NCBI RefSeq assembly: GCF_008830225.1
Contig: NZ_WAIE01000001.1
Location: 1-64,000 of the forward strand
Direction: 5' to 3'
From: Pseudodesulfovibrio senegalensis
Lineage (GTDB): Bacteria; Desulfobacterota; Desulfovibrionia; Desulfovibrionales; Desulfovibrionaceae
Length of the DNA: 64,000 nt
A program made the position numbers and the translations under genes. This document shows positions 54,136-63,667 of this stretch, one piece after another (position 1 is the first letter of the stretch; each line of letters begins with the position of its first letter). Below the pieces are notes generated by a model. The model searched no databases. It saw only the letters and a list, made by a program, of their open reading frames with translations, and had not been told where the DNA came from.

Positions 54136-54166
54136 TAAAAAAGGGGGACGGCACAGGCCGCCCCCC
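54136..54166 (-). terminator. Rho-independent terminator of sat
   Basis: Read on the minus strand, a GGGGG-CGGC/GCCG-CCCCC hairpin is followed by TTTTTTA, 31 bases past the sat stop codon. Confidence 0.85.
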
Positions 54167-54196
54167 TCGAATCATCGATGCTGAGGTAAGCCGTGC

Positions 54197-55468
54197 TTAC
54201 TTCATGTCCTGGCCGGAAGCGGCCTTCTGCATCTTGACCTCGACCTTTTCGGTCAGGCCTTCATAGTATTCGCGCAGGAGCACGAGCACTTCGTCACGAC
54301 CGAAGTGATCGGGAACCTCGGCGCCTTCGGAAAGGGCCTTGCGCAGCTTGGTGCCGGAAAGGATGACGCGGTCTTCCTTGGTGTGCGGGCAGGTGCGCAT
54401 GGAGGCCATGCCGTCACAACGGTAGCAGTAGAAGGTCCAGTCGATCTTCATGGGCTTGCAGAGCAGAGCCTTGCCTTCGCCAGCCGGAGCGGGAATGCGA
54501 TCGAAGATGTCCTGGGCTTCAAACAGGCCGTAGAAGTCGCCCACGCCAGCGTGGTCGCGGCCGATCAGCATGTTGTTGATGCCGTAGTTCTGGCGGAAGG
54601 TGGCGTGCAGCAGGCCTTCGCGGGGACCGGCGTAACGCATGTCCAGCGGGTAGCCGGCGTTGATGACGTTATCGGCCACGAAGTAGTTGTCGATGAGGGT
54701 CTGGATGCACTTGATGCGGACGTCACCCGGGATGTCGCCCGGCTTCAGGTTACCGATCAGGGAGTGGATCACGCAACCGTCACAGACTTCGATGGCGATC
54801 TTGGCCAGGAATTCGTGGGAGCGGTGCATGGGGTTACGCAGCTGCAGAGCGGCAACGTTGGCCCAGCCGCGCTTTTCCATTTCGTCGCGGATCTGCTTGG
54901 GGGTCAGGTAGACGCCCGGGAAGCGGTCAGCGTAGTCGCCTTCGGAAAGGACCTTGACCGGACCGGCGATGTTGTACTTGCCCTGGGCCATGACCATCTG
55001 GACGCCCGGGTGATCTTCGAGAGCGATCTTCATGAAGTCTCCCTGAGAGTCTTCGCCTTCGCCCTTGTAGACCATTTCGGATTCCCACTTCTTGTCGGCT
55101 TCGGTCATTTCGAACTTTTCAGTGACCTTCATGGTGGCGTAGATAACGCCGTCCTGGCCCTTCAGTGCGATTTCGTCGCCTTCTTTCACGGCTTCGTCAT
55201 CGGTGTCCAGGGTGACCGGGACGGGCCAGAAGGTGCCGTCGGCCATGAGGAACTTTTCACAAACGCCTTTCCAGTCGGCCTTGGTCATGAAACCATCCAG
55301 CGGAGAGAAGCCGCCGATGCCCATCATGATCAGGTCGCCCTTGGCGCGGTTGGAAATTTCGAGGGTTTTCAGGCCTTCGGCCTTCTTGAGTTCAGCATCG
55401 CGCTCAGCGCCTTCGAGCAGGCAGCAGACGAGACCTTTTCCACCATGGGGGGGTACCAGTTTGGACAT
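54197..55468 (-). CDS. sat: Sulfate adenylyltransferase (ATP sulfurylase)
   Basis: A 423-residue homo-oligomeric ATP sulfurylase that activates sulfate to adenosine phosphosulfate (APS), the first step of dissimilatory sulfate reduction. The nucleotide-binding motifs are visible: [16 protein letters not shown] (QxRN and HxxH), [12 protein letters not shown], and the C-terminal zinc-like cluster [17 protein letters not shown]. The ATG at 55468 follows TTAGGAGG by 8 bases. Codon choice is strongly biased, as expected for a very highly expressed gene. It diverges from aprBA across a 618-base control region. Confidence 0.97.
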   Translation of the reverse strand: MSKLVPPHGGKGLVCCLLEGAERDAELKKAEGLKTLEISNRAKGDLIMMGIGGFSPLDGFMTKADWKGVCEKFLMADGTFWPVPVTLDTDDEAVKEGDEIALKGQDGVIYATMKVTEKFEMTEADKKWESEMVYKGEGEDSQGDFMKIALEDHPGVQMVMAQGKYNIAGPVKVLSEGDYADRFPGVYLTPKQIRDEMEKRGWANVAALQLRNPMHRSHEFLAKIAIEVCDGCVIHSLIGNLKPGDIPGDVRIKCIQTLIDNYFVADNVINAGYPLDMRYAGPREGLLHATFRQNYGINNMLIGRDHAGVGDFYGLFEAQDIFDRIPAPAGEGKALLCKPMKIDWTFYCYRCDGMASMRTCPHTKEDRVILSGTKLRKALSEGAEVPDHFGRDEVLVLLREYYEGLTEKVEVKMQKAASGQDMK

Positions 55469-55499
55469 GTGTAAGCCTCCTAACACTCTGATTTTAAGT

Positions 55500-55514
55500 A
55501 GGTTAATATAACCT
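55500..55514. promoter_or_regulatory. Palindrome in the sat leader
   Basis: AGGTTAATATAACCT is a perfect 6-3-6 palindrome 32 bases before the sat start codon. Its position suits an operator that blocks transcription or a core promoter element; the protein is unknown. Confidence 0.4.
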
Positions 55515-55598
55515 GAAACATATTCATGCAGGGTATCCGGTTGATTCCGTGGAACCGTACATGATTCACACCTAGCATGGGGAAACTTTTGTTGCAGT

Positions 55599-55616
55599 TT
55601 GTGAAAGCTGTGTCAA
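55599..55616 (-). promoter_or_regulatory. Candidate Rex operator overlapping the sat -35 region
   Basis: Read toward sat the sequence is TTGACACAGCTTTCACAA. The right half is an exact TTCACAA; the left half matches the Rex half-site at 4 of 7 positions, and TTGACA doubles as a consensus -35 hexamer. In Desulfovibrio vulgaris the NADH-sensing repressor Rex is known to repress sat, so a site here is expected, but no good -10 hexamer was found at the right distance. Confidence 0.4.
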
Positions 55617-55967
55617 GCCCAAAAATAAGAAGCTTCAGAGCTTGAAATCATTCATAAAATTAACCGCCGGGATACTTAGAGATTTTCTGCACAAAGTCTA
55701 GAAAATGGCCAGGATGGTTTTTTTATAATTGTCAGTAAAATCGGTGACTTATGTGTTTTAGGATTATATTTCGTTAATGATCCGAAAAAAGGGTTGCGAA
55801 CAATCATGGTCTTGCTCTACTGTTTTCAACGCGATTTGACAGCGAGCCGCTATGGCTGAAAGTGGCCCGTCCGATAATTGATTTCACCGATCGGCGCGGG
55901 TTTTCGGGCGAAAAAAGCCCCTGTGCAGGCTGGGTTTACCATGCTTGTTCAAAAATTCACTTTCTCG

Positions 55968-55996
55968 TTGACATCGCGGAGTCGTCTTGCTAATTC
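55968..55996 (+). promoter_or_regulatory. Sigma-70 promoter of aprBA
   Basis: TTGACA (55968-55973) and TAATTC (55991-55996) are separated by the optimal 17 bases. Transcription would start near 56003 and leave a leader of about 83 bases before aprB. Confidence 0.6.
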
Positions 55997-56086
55997 GCAA
56001 TTTCCACCTACTTTTGGGTGGATGCCTATTTTGGTAGAGGATGTCGGTAATTGTTTTCATTAATAAACCCTTTAGGAGGAGAAGTT

Positions 56087-56581
56087 ATGCCGACCTTTGT
56101 TAACCCGGAAAAATGTGACGGCTGCAAGGGTGGCGAAAAGACCGCTTGCATGTACATTTGCCCCAACGACCTGATGATCCTGGATGCCGATGAAATGAAG
56201 GCATACAACCAGGAGCCTTCCGCATGTTGGGAATGCTACTCCTGCGTGAAAATTTGTCCGCAGGGTGCCATCGAAGCACGTCCCTATGCTGACTTCGCTC
56301 CCATGGGCGGTACCTCCATCCCCATGCGTTCCGCTGAAGACATCATGTGGACCATCAAGTTCCGTAGTGGCAATGTGAAGCGGTTCAAGTTCCCCATCCG
56401 CACCACTCCCGAAGGTTCCATCAAGCCTTTCGAAGGCAAGCCCGAGCCGACCGATCTCGACAACGAACTGCTGTTCACCGAGACCGAACTCGTCGCTCCC
56501 AAGGAAGCCCTCGGCAAGAAGTATGAAGTGACCGAAGCTGACATGACTCGCGTCTGGAAGGCTGGCGAACTCGAAGGCTAA
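56087..56581 (+). CDS. aprB: Adenylylsulfate (APS) reductase beta subunit
   Basis: A 164-residue ferredoxin-like subunit. Two [4Fe-4S] clusters are bound by C10, C13, C21, C25 with C47, C50, C53, C57, the shared ferredoxin pattern, and the C-terminal arm that wraps around AprA is present (GTSIPMRSAEDIMWTIKFRS and onward). It passes electrons from the Qmo complex to the FAD of AprA in the cytoplasm. AGGAGGAG is 6 bases before the ATG at 56087. Coding sequence shows the same strong codon bias as sat and aprA. Confidence 0.98.
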   Translation: MPTFVNPEKCDGCKGGEKTACMYICPNDLMILDADEMKAYNQEPSACWECYSCVKICPQGAIEARPYADFAPMGGTSIPMRSAEDIMWTIKFRSGNVKRFKFPIRTTPEGSIKPFEGKPEPTDLDNELLFTETELVAPKEALGKKYEVTEADMTRVWKAGELEG

Positions 56582-56647
56582 TTGCCTTTTGAGAACTTCA
56601 TTTCTTTGAGAATTGGTTTGAACTGAACCTAACACTAGGAGGAAACT

Positions 56648-58642
56648 ATGCCTCTGCTTCCCACCAAAGAAGCTCCCAAGGGTGTGGCCCTGGCCGAACC
56701 CGAAGTGATCGAACAAGACGTCGATATTCTCATGGTCGGCGGTGGAATGGGTAACTGCGGCGCCGCTTTCGAAGCTGCTCGCTGGATCGAAAAGGTCGAC
56801 CCGTCCATCAGCCTGATGCTGGTTGATAAGGCTGCTCTCGAGCGTTCCGGCGCTGTTGCGCAGGGCCTTTCCGCCATCAACACCTACTGCGGCGAAAACG
56901 ACGTTGACGATTACGTCCGCATGGTCCGCACCGACCTCATGGGTCTGGTCCGCGAAGACCTGATTTTCGACCTCGGCCGCCACGTCGACGATTCCGTCCA
57001 TCTGTTCGAAGAATGGGGTCTCCCCGTTTGGGTCAAGAAGGACGGCAAGAACCTCGACGGTGCCAAGGCCAAGTCCGAAGGACTGGCTATCCGCAACGGC
57101 GACGCTCCGGTCCGCTCCGGCCGCTGGCAGATCATGATCAACGGTGAGTCCTACAAGTGCATCGTTGCTGAAGCCGCCAAGAACGCCCTGGGCGAAGAAC
57201 GTTACATCGAGCGCGTCTTCATCGTTAAGATGCTGCTGGACGCCAACGAGCCCAACCGCATCGCCGGTGCCGTTGGTTTCTCCACCCGCGAAAACAAAGT
57301 CTACCTGTATCGCTGCAACGCTGCTGTCGTTGCCTGCGGTGGTGCTGTGAACGTTTATCGTCCCCGCTCCACCGGTGAAGGTATGGGTCGTGCATGGTAC
57401 CCGGTCTGGAACGCTGGTTCCACCTACACCATGTGTGCTCAGGTCGGCGCAGAAATGACCATGATGGAAAACCGCTTCGTCCCCGCCCGCTTCAAGGACG
57501 GTTACGGTCCGGTTGGCGCATGGTTCCTGCTCTTCAAGGCCAAAGCCACCAACTACAAGGGCGAAGACTACTGCGAAACCAACCGCGCCATGCTGAAGCC
57601 CTACGAAGATCGCGGCTACGCCAAGGGTCACATCATCCCGACCTGCCTGCGTAACCACATGATGCTTCGCGAAATGCGCGAAGGTCGTGGTCCGATCTAC
57701 ATGGACACCAAAACCGCTCTGCTGAACACCGTCAACGGTGACCTGACCAGCCCCGAGTGGAAGCACCTCGAGTCCGAAGCCTGGGAAGACTTCCTGGACA
57801 TGTGCGTTGGCCAGGCGAACCTCTGGGCCGCCACCAACTGCGCTCCTGAAGACCGTGGTTCCGAAATCATGCCCACCGAGCCGTACCTCCTGGGTTCCCA
57901 CTCCGGTTGCTGCGGTATCTGGACTTCCGGTCCGGACGAGTCTTGGGTTCCTGATGAATACAAGGTCAAGGCTGACAACGGCAAGGTCTACAACCGTATG
58001 ACCACCGTGAACGGCCTGTGGACCTGCGCGGACGGCGTTGGCGCCTCCGGTCACAAGTTCTCCTCCGGTTCCCATGCTGAAGGCCGCATCGTCGGTAAGC
58101 AGATGGTCCGTTGGGTTGTTGACCACAAGGACTTCAAGCCGACCCTGAAGGAAACCGCTGCCGACCTGGCCAAGGAAATCTACCAGCCGTGGGAAACCTA
58201 CAAGGCTGGCGCTGCCATTTCCACCGACCCGGTCGTCAACCCGAACTACATCACCCCGCACAACTTCATGATGCGCCTGATCAAGGCCACCGACGAATAC
58301 GGTGGTGGTGTTGCTACCCTGTACATGACCTCCAAGGCTCTGCTGAACACCGGCTTCTGGCTGCTCGGCATGCTGGAAGAAGACTCCAAGAACCTGGCCG
58401 CTCGCGACCTGCACGAACTGATGCGTTGCTGGGAACAGTTCCACCGCCTGTGGACTGTGCGCCTGCACATGCAGCACATCGAGTTCCGTGAAGAATCCCG
58501 TTACCCGGGCTTCTACTATCGCGGCGACTTCATGGGCCTGGATGACAGCAAGTGGAAGTGCTTCTGCAACTCCGTGTACGATCCGGAAACTGAAGAGACC
58601 AAGATCTTCAAGCGTTCGTACTACCAGATCATCCCCGACTAA
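56648..58642 (+). CDS. aprA: Adenylylsulfate (APS) reductase alpha subunit
   Basis: A 664-residue FAD flavoprotein of the fumarate reductase/succinate dehydrogenase family. It reduces APS to sulfite and AMP. The FAD loop is DILMVGGGMGNCGAAFEAAR (about 28-47), the capping domain and active-site region include NRFVPARFKDGYGPVGAWFL and HIIPTCLRNHMM, and SHSGCCGIWTSG lies near 419. The length matches the Desulfovibrio enzyme. It starts 66 bases after aprB with AGGAGG upstream. A terminator and a long hairpin follow before qmoA. Confidence 0.98.
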   Translation: MPLLPTKEAPKGVALAEPEVIEQDVDILMVGGGMGNCGAAFEAARWIEKVDPSISLMLVDKAALERSGAVAQGLSAINTYCGENDVDDYVRMVRTDLMGLVREDLIFDLGRHVDDSVHLFEEWGLPVWVKKDGKNLDGAKAKSEGLAIRNGDAPVRSGRWQIMINGESYKCIVAEAAKNALGEERYIERVFIVKMLLDANEPNRIAGAVGFSTRENKVYLYRCNAAVVACGGAVNVYRPRSTGEGMGRAWYPVWNAGSTYTMCAQVGAEMTMMENRFVPARFKDGYGPVGAWFLLFKAKATNYKGEDYCETNRAMLKPYEDRGYAKGHIIPTCLRNHMMLREMREGRGPIYMDTKTALLNTVNGDLTSPEWKHLESEAWEDFLDMCVGQANLWAATNCAPEDRGSEIMPTEPYLLGSHSGCCGIWTSGPDESWVPDEYKVKADNGKVYNRMTTVNGLWTCADGVGASGHKFSSGSHAEGRIVGKQMVRWVVDHKDFKPTLKETAADLAKEIYQPWETYKAGAAISTDPVVNPNYITPHNFMMRLIKATDEYGGGVATLYMTSKALLNTGFWLLGMLEEDSKNLAARDLHELMRCWEQFHRLWTVRLHMQHIEFREESRYPGFYYRGDFMGLDDSKWKCFCNSVYDPETEETKIFKRSYYQIIPD

Positions 58643-58656
58643 GGGATTGATTATCC

Positions 58657-58691
58657 GGGCGGCCGCGGGCTTTCCGCGGCCGCCCTTCTTT
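58657..58691 (+). terminator. Rho-independent terminator after aprA
   Basis: A perfect 12-bp stem GGGCGGCCGCGG/CCGCGGCCGCCC with a GCTTT loop is followed by TTCTTTCT, 14 bases past the aprA stop. It should separate most aprBA transcription from qmo. Confidence 0.85.
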
Positions 58692-58704
58692 CTCAGACCT
58701 GGTG

Positions 58705-58765
58705 AAAATGGTCTGAATCCGGGCTGGAACAGATGCCGGCGTCCAGTCCGGGTTTAGGCCATTTT
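58705..58765 (+). other. Long RNA hairpin between aprA and qmoA
   Basis: The 24-base arms 58705-58728 and 58742-58765 pair along their full length in RNA: 20 Watson-Crick pairs and 4 G-U wobbles, around a 13-base loop. It begins AAAATGG and ends CCATTTT, and lies directly after the aprA terminator and 38 bases before qmoA. Candidate second terminator, processing site or stabiliser of the qmo message. Confidence 0.6.
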
Positions 58766-58803
58766 GTTGGCTGAGCCTCAAATCATTAGGGAGGAGTGTG
58801 AGA

Positions 58804-60051
58804 ATGTCGAATAACAGTATTCTCGTTGTAGGCGGAGGATTCGCCGGAATCACCGCCGCCCTCGAGGCCGCCGAAGTCGGGCACGAGGTTTACATCATTG
58901 AAACCAATCCCTACCTCGGTGGCAGGGTGGCGCAGCTCAAGCATTATTTCCCGAAGATGTGTCCGCCCTCCTGCGGCCTGGAAATCCAGTTCCAGCGCAT
59001 AAAGAAGAATCCGAAGGTCAAGGTTTACACCATGGCCGAGGTGGAGTCCGTTTCCGGTACTCCGGGCAATTTCGATGTGAAGATCCGGCAGCGTCCCCGG
59101 TACATCAATGAAAAATGTACTGCCTGCGGCGAATGTGCCAAGGCTGCCAGTACCAAGGTGGAAAGCGAATTCGAATTCGGCATGGGCAAGCGCAAGGCTG
59201 CGTACATCACCCATCCGTTCGCCTTCCCCCAGCGTTACGTGCTGGACAAGGACCTCTGCGACGCTTCCGAGCTGGAGCAGATCAAGGCTGCCTGCAGCTA
59301 CGACGCCATCGATCTGGAAGACACCGGCAAGGTGTTCGACCTGAGCGTTGGCTCCGTCATCTGGGCCACCGGCTGGAAGCCCTATGATCTTTCCAATCTG
59401 GAAAATCTGGGCGGCGGCACGCTGGCCAACGTTGTTTCCAACATGCAGTTCGAGCGTCTGGCCGCTCCCAACGGACCGACCAACGGGAAGATCCTTCGTC
59501 CTTCGGACAAGGCCGAGCCCAAACGCATCGCCTTTGTGCAGTGCGCCGGTTCCCGCGACCAGAACCATCTCAACTACTGCTCCTACATCTGCTGCATGGC
59601 TTCCCTGAAGCATGTGCGCTACCTGCGCGACCAGTATCCGGACGCACAGATCACCGTATATTACATCGATCTGCGCACCCCGGGCCGCTACGAGAAATTC
59701 AAGGCCCTGACCGTGAACGATCCCAAGCTTGTCCTGGTCAAGGGCAAGGTTGCCGAGATCGTCGAGGATTCGGCCAAGAATCCCGTGGTGACCGTGGAGA
59801 ACGCCGTTACGGGCATCAAGACCGACGAGCAGTTCGACATGGTCGTTCTGGCCACCGGCATGCAGCCGAGCGTTGCTGGCCAGCAGGTGCCTGCAGGCGC
59901 GCCCATGGACGAGGAAGGATTCGTTGTGGGTGGAGACGAGCAGGGCTTTATCGCCGCTGGTTGCGCCAAGCAGCCGCTCGACGTCATGAAGAGCGCCCAG
60001 TCCGGCACCGGAGCCGCGATGAAAGCGATTCAAACCGTTGTTGGGAGGTAG
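58804..60051 (+). CDS. qmoA: Quinone-interacting membrane-bound oxidoreductase subunit A
   Basis: A 415-residue soluble flavoprotein related to the HdrA subunit of heterodisulfide reductase. The FAD-binding N-terminus is SILVVGGGFAGITAALEAA, with the second nucleotide region ATGWKPYDLSNLENLGGGT. Cysteines in CPPSCG and CTACGEC, and the CAGSRDQNHLNYCSYICC stretch, resemble the conserved HdrA cysteine sites. It is part of the Qmo complex that takes electrons from menaquinol to AprBA. The ATG at 58804 follows GGAGGAG; a GTG six bases earlier is in frame. Confidence 0.96.
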   Translation: MSNNSILVVGGGFAGITAALEAAEVGHEVYIIETNPYLGGRVAQLKHYFPKMCPPSCGLEIQFQRIKKNPKVKVYTMAEVESVSGTPGNFDVKIRQRPRYINEKCTACGECAKAASTKVESEFEFGMGKRKAAYITHPFAFPQRYVLDKDLCDASELEQIKAACSYDAIDLEDTGKVFDLSVGSVIWATGWKPYDLSNLENLGGGTLANVVSNMQFERLAAPNGPTNGKILRPSDKAEPKRIAFVQCAGSRDQNHLNYCSYICCMASLKHVRYLRDQYPDAQITVYYIDLRTPGRYEKFKALTVNDPKLVLVKGKVAEIVEDSAKNPVVTVENAVTGIKTDEQFDMVVLATGMQPSVAGQQVPAGAPMDEEGFVVGGDEQGFIAAGCAKQPLDVMKSAQSGTGAAMKAIQTVVGR

Positions 60052-60057
60052 TTAAAG

Positions 60058-62331
60058 ATGGCTGAAAAGCTTGGTGTATATATCTGCGGAGGCTGTGACA
60101 TCGGGGCCAATCTCGATGTCGACGCCCTGGCTGAGTTCGCCCAGAACGGCAAGCATTCCGCCGTTGTCAAGGTGGCCAAGGCCAATCCGGTGCTGTGCAG
60201 CCCGGAAGGCAAAGCCGCCATTGAGGCCGACATTGCCGAGCATGAGCTCGACGGTGTGGTCTGCTGCGCCTGTTCTCCGCGTGTCAAGTGGGACGTCTTC
60301 GGATTCGGCAAGACCCAGGTGGAACGCGTGAACCTGCGCGAACACTGTGTCTGGTCCTTCCAGGACGACAAGAAAATGCCCGGCCAGATGGAAGTCATTG
60401 CCAAAGACTACATCAATATGGGCATTTCCAAGTTGACCAAGAGCAACAACCCCGATCCGGAAGTTGCAGAAACCAACAAGACCATCCTGGTCATGGGCGG
60501 TGGCTTCACCGGTCTGAACGCCGCCAAGAACGCCGCCGGCCTCGGTTATGACGTGGTTCTGGTGGAAAAGGAAGACAAGCTGGGCGGCAAGGCTGCCAAT
60601 TTCCTGAAGTCCTTCCCGCTGGCATACCCGTATGACCAGAGCCAGGAAACCGGTCTCGAGGCGCTTATCGCCGAAGTGACCGGCAACGACAAGATCAAGG
60701 TCTACACCGGTACCACGGTCAAGACCATCGAAGGCGCTCCGGGTTCCTACACCCTGACCCTGAGCAACGGCGATTCCATGGGAATCGGTTCCGTTGTTCT
60801 GGCCACGGGCTGGGTTCCGGGCGACGCCAATTATCTGGCCCCGCTGGGCTATGGCACGATCAAGGACGTGATCACCACGGCCGAACTCGAGACCATGGCA
60901 TCCAACGGCGGCATCAAGCGTCCTTCCGACGGCAAGGCTCCGCAGACGGTCTGTTTCATCTGCGACCCGGCCAAGTTCATGGAAGACGTCTCCTATGAAG
61001 CGGGCGCCGTATGCGCACCCGTTGAGGAACTGCCTGAAGAGGAAAAGGCCGAAGGCGAAGAGGGCGAGGAAGAGGACTCCTTTGTCTATCCGGACAAGGA
61101 ATCCGCCAAGCACCTGGCCTACAGCTCCGAGCTGACTTCGCTGGTGGCCCTCAAGCAGGCCAACTACGTTGCCGACGCAGGCGGCGTGGCCTACATCCTG
61201 TATGATCACATGATGGTTCCGGGCATCAACGAGCAGTACTACAAGGCTGCCCAGGACAACCCGGCCGTCATGCTCTCCAAGGCGGACGTGGTCGAGGTCA
61301 AGGAAAACGGCGGCTCGGTCGTCGTGGTGGCCAAGAACACCCTGCTGGGCGACAACGTGGAAATCGTGGCCGACATGGTCGTGCTGCCCACGGCCATGGT
61401 GCCCACCACCGCTGCCGACCCGACCATCAACCTGGTGTACCGCCAGGGTCCGGCCTTCCCGGATCTGGAACTCTTCGACGGGTTCGCGGATTCCAACTAC
61501 GTGTGCTTCCCGTATGAAACCCGCCGTACCGGCGTGTACGCAGCGGGAACCGTGCGCCAGCCCATGGGTCTTGGCCTTGCCCGCGAAGACGCGGCAGGCG
61601 CAACGCTCAAAGCCGTGCAGTGCATCGAATCCGCCAACCACGGCGTTTCCGTGCACCCGCGTTCCGGCGACCTGAGCTTCCCGGTGTTCAACTTCATGCG
61701 TTGCACCCAGTGCAAACGCTGCACCGAGGAATGCCCGTTCGGCGCGCTGGACGATGACGAGAAGGGTACGCCGAAGCCGAATCCCACGCGTTGCCGCCGT
61801 TGCGGTACCTGCATGGGTGCCTGTCCCGAGCGCGTCATCTCCTTCGACAACTACAATATCGACCAGATCGGTTCCGCCATCAAGGAAGTCAAGGTTCCCG
61901 ATACCCTCGAAGAGGGCGGCCCGCGCATCATCGTGCTGGCCTGTGAGAACGACGCCTACCCGGCTCTGGACATGGCCGCCATGCGCGGCAAGGGCTGGAG
62001 CCCGTATGTCCGCTTCCTGCCCGTGCGTTGCCTCGGTTCGGTCAATGCCATCTGGGTCGCTGACGCCATGAGTAAGGGTGTTGACGGCGTGATGCTGCTT
62101 GGCTGCAAGTATGGTGATGACTACCAGTGCCACTTCATGAAGGGTTCCGAGCTGTGCAGTCGCCGCAAGGAAAACATTGCCGAATCCCTTGGCCGCCTGG
62201 GTGTCGAACCCGAGCGTGTCGAACAGTACGAGCTGAGCATTGACGAGTATGACAAGGTACCGTCTCTGATCGCCGACTTTGTCGACAACATCACCAACAA
62301 CTTCGGCCCCAACCCCTTCAAGGGCTACTAG
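60058..62331 (+). CDS. qmoB: Quinone-interacting membrane-bound oxidoreductase subunit B
   Basis: A 757-residue HdrA-like flavoprotein with an added C-terminal domain. The FAD motif is KTILVMGGGFTGLNAAKNAA (about 140-159). Two [4Fe-4S] ferredoxin motifs are seen, CTQCKRCTEECP and CRRCGTCMGACP (about 545-590), and the last 130 residues resemble the MvhD/HdrD-delta electron-transfer domain (LLGCKYGDDYQCHFMKGSELC). An acidic insert rich in glutamate lies near residue 325. It starts 6 bases after qmoA and forms the cytoplasmic arm of the complex facing AprBA. Confidence 0.96.
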   Translation: MAEKLGVYICGGCDIGANLDVDALAEFAQNGKHSAVVKVAKANPVLCSPEGKAAIEADIAEHELDGVVCCACSPRVKWDVFGFGKTQVERVNLREHCVWSFQDDKKMPGQMEVIAKDYINMGISKLTKSNNPDPEVAETNKTILVMGGGFTGLNAAKNAAGLGYDVVLVEKEDKLGGKAANFLKSFPLAYPYDQSQETGLEALIAEVTGNDKIKVYTGTTVKTIEGAPGSYTLTLSNGDSMGIGSVVLATGWVPGDANYLAPLGYGTIKDVITTAELETMASNGGIKRPSDGKAPQTVCFICDPAKFMEDVSYEAGAVCAPVEELPEEEKAEGEEGEEEDSFVYPDKESAKHLAYSSELTSLVALKQANYVADAGGVAYILYDHMMVPGINEQYYKAAQDNPAVMLSKADVVEVKENGGSVVVVAKNTLLGDNVEIVADMVVLPTAMVPTTAADPTINLVYRQGPAFPDLELFDGFADSNYVCFPYETRRTGVYAAGTVRQPMGLGLAREDAAGATLKAVQCIESANHGVSVHPRSGDLSFPVFNFMRCTQCKRCTEECPFGALDDDEKGTPKPNPTRCRRCGTCMGACPERVISFDNYNIDQIGSAIKEVKVPDTLEEGGPRIIVLACENDAYPALDMAAMRGKGWSPYVRFLPVRCLGSVNAIWVADAMSKGVDGVMLLGCKYGDDYQCHFMKGSELCSRRKENIAESLGRLGVEPERVEQYELSIDEYDKVPSLIADFVDNITNNFGPNPFKGY

Positions 62332-62343
62332 GAGGTATGGACC

Positions 62344-63615
62344 ATGTCGAACAACGTCAGGGTACAACCGGACCTGAAATTCGTTAAAGAATTGCAGTCT
62401 GTTGGAGGGGAGTCCCTCAAGAAATGCTACCAGTGCGCGACCTGTAGTGTCGTCTGTCCCCTGTCTCCCGCTGACAACCCCTATCCCCGCAAGGAGATGG
62501 TCTGGGCACAGTGGGGACTTAAGGACCGCCTGGTCAACGATATCGATATCTGGCTCTGCCACAACTGCGGAACCTGTTCCGACCTGTGCCCCCGCGGCGC
62601 AAAGCCGGGCGACCTGCTGGCCGCCCTGCGGAACATGGCCTACCGTCAGCTGGCTCCGCTGGGATTCATCGGAAAACTCATGTCCAACTTCGGTGGCGTG
62701 CTCATGCTCGCACTGGTTCCGGCGGTCATTTACCTGACCATCTGGATCGCCCAGGCAGCCAAGTTCGGCACCGCGTTCCCGCTGTTTGCGGCCGGCGCCG
62801 AACACGGCGCATGGGATGTCGTCGCCGACGGCAAAGTCATCTACGGCGGCCTGTTCCCGGGCGATTACTTTATCGACCCGATCTTCGGAGCCGCGTTCGC
62901 CTTCATGCTGGTATGCTTCTACCTGGGCGTGCAGAACCTGCTCAAGGGACTGAAGGAAGGTCCGAAAACCTTTGATCTGAGCGGGACTGAAAAGCCCGGC
63001 ATGATCGCTGCCTTCATCGACACCCTCAAGCACGAGGTGCTGCAGCACTCCCAGTTCAACGACTGCGGTGAGGACGAGGCAGACAAGAAGCGCGCCTTCG
63101 GCCATAAAATGGTCATGTACGCCTTCATCATCCTCATGGTGGTGACCGGCATCGTGGCCACGGGCCACTGGTTCGGCGCGTGGTTCCTGGAACATGTTCT
63201 GGGACTGGACGATCCGTTCTCCAAGTTCATCGCGCTGCTGGGTTCCACGCCCATGCCGCAGCATAGCGTCGTCAAGGTGGCCGCCAACGTGGGCGCCGTG
63301 ATGCTGGTCTACGGCCTGATGCAGCTGACCAGGCGCCGTCAGGGCCTGGACCCGGAAAAGCAGGGTTCCAACTTCTATGACTGGTACCTGCTGTACGTGA
63401 TCTGGACCATCGCCCTGACCGGCATCGGTGCGGAGATCTTCCGGCTGGTGAACATCAAGTATCTGGCATACCCCACGTACTTCCTGCATCTGGTGGCAGT
63501 GTTCATGCTGTTGGCATACCTGCCCTGGTCCAAGCTGGGCCACCTCGTGTACAGGACCGTGGCACTTTCCTATGCCAAGACAATCGGACGTATCCCCATG
63601 GGCGCCGCGAAGTAA
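62344..63615 (+). CDS. qmoC: Quinone-interacting membrane-bound oxidoreductase subunit C
   Basis: A 423-residue fusion of an HdrC-like iron-sulfur domain and a membrane cytochrome b. The N-terminal part binds two [4Fe-4S] clusters through CYQCATCSVVCP and CHNCGTCSDLCP (about 27-90). The remainder has five to six membrane helices with histidines suited to heme b (QHSVVKVAANV, FLHLVAVFMLL), where menaquinol is oxidised. AGGAGG precedes the ATG, 12 bases after qmoB. It anchors the complex in the inner membrane. Confidence 0.96.
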   Translation: MSNNVRVQPDLKFVKELQSVGGESLKKCYQCATCSVVCPLSPADNPYPRKEMVWAQWGLKDRLVNDIDIWLCHNCGTCSDLCPRGAKPGDLLAALRNMAYRQLAPLGFIGKLMSNFGGVLMLALVPAVIYLTIWIAQAAKFGTAFPLFAAGAEHGAWDVVADGKVIYGGLFPGDYFIDPIFGAAFAFMLVCFYLGVQNLLKGLKEGPKTFDLSGTEKPGMIAAFIDTLKHEVLQHSQFNDCGEDEADKKRAFGHKMVMYAFIILMVVTGIVATGHWFGAWFLEHVLGLDDPFSKFIALLGSTPMPQHSVVKVAANVGAVMLVYGLMQLTRRRQGLDPEKQGSNFYDWYLLYVIWTIALTGIGAEIFRLVNIKYLAYPTYFLHLVAVFMLLAYLPWSKLGHLVYRTVALSYAKTIGRIPMGAAK

Positions 63616-63667
63616 GGCTGCATGGGTAGGAAATACGATAAGCTTGTTCTCTTCAAGGAGGAATAAA

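Larger units (their letters stand above)
55469..56086. other. Divergent control region between sat and aprBA
   Basis: 618 bases, AT-rich compared with its surroundings, with no credible gene (a 61-codon frame at 55878-56063 crosses the aprB promoter). It contains the candidate Rex-type site (55599-55616), a palindrome in the sat leader (55500-55514) and the aprB promoter (55968-55996). Long divergent leaders of this kind usually carry several regulatory sites. Confidence 0.55.
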
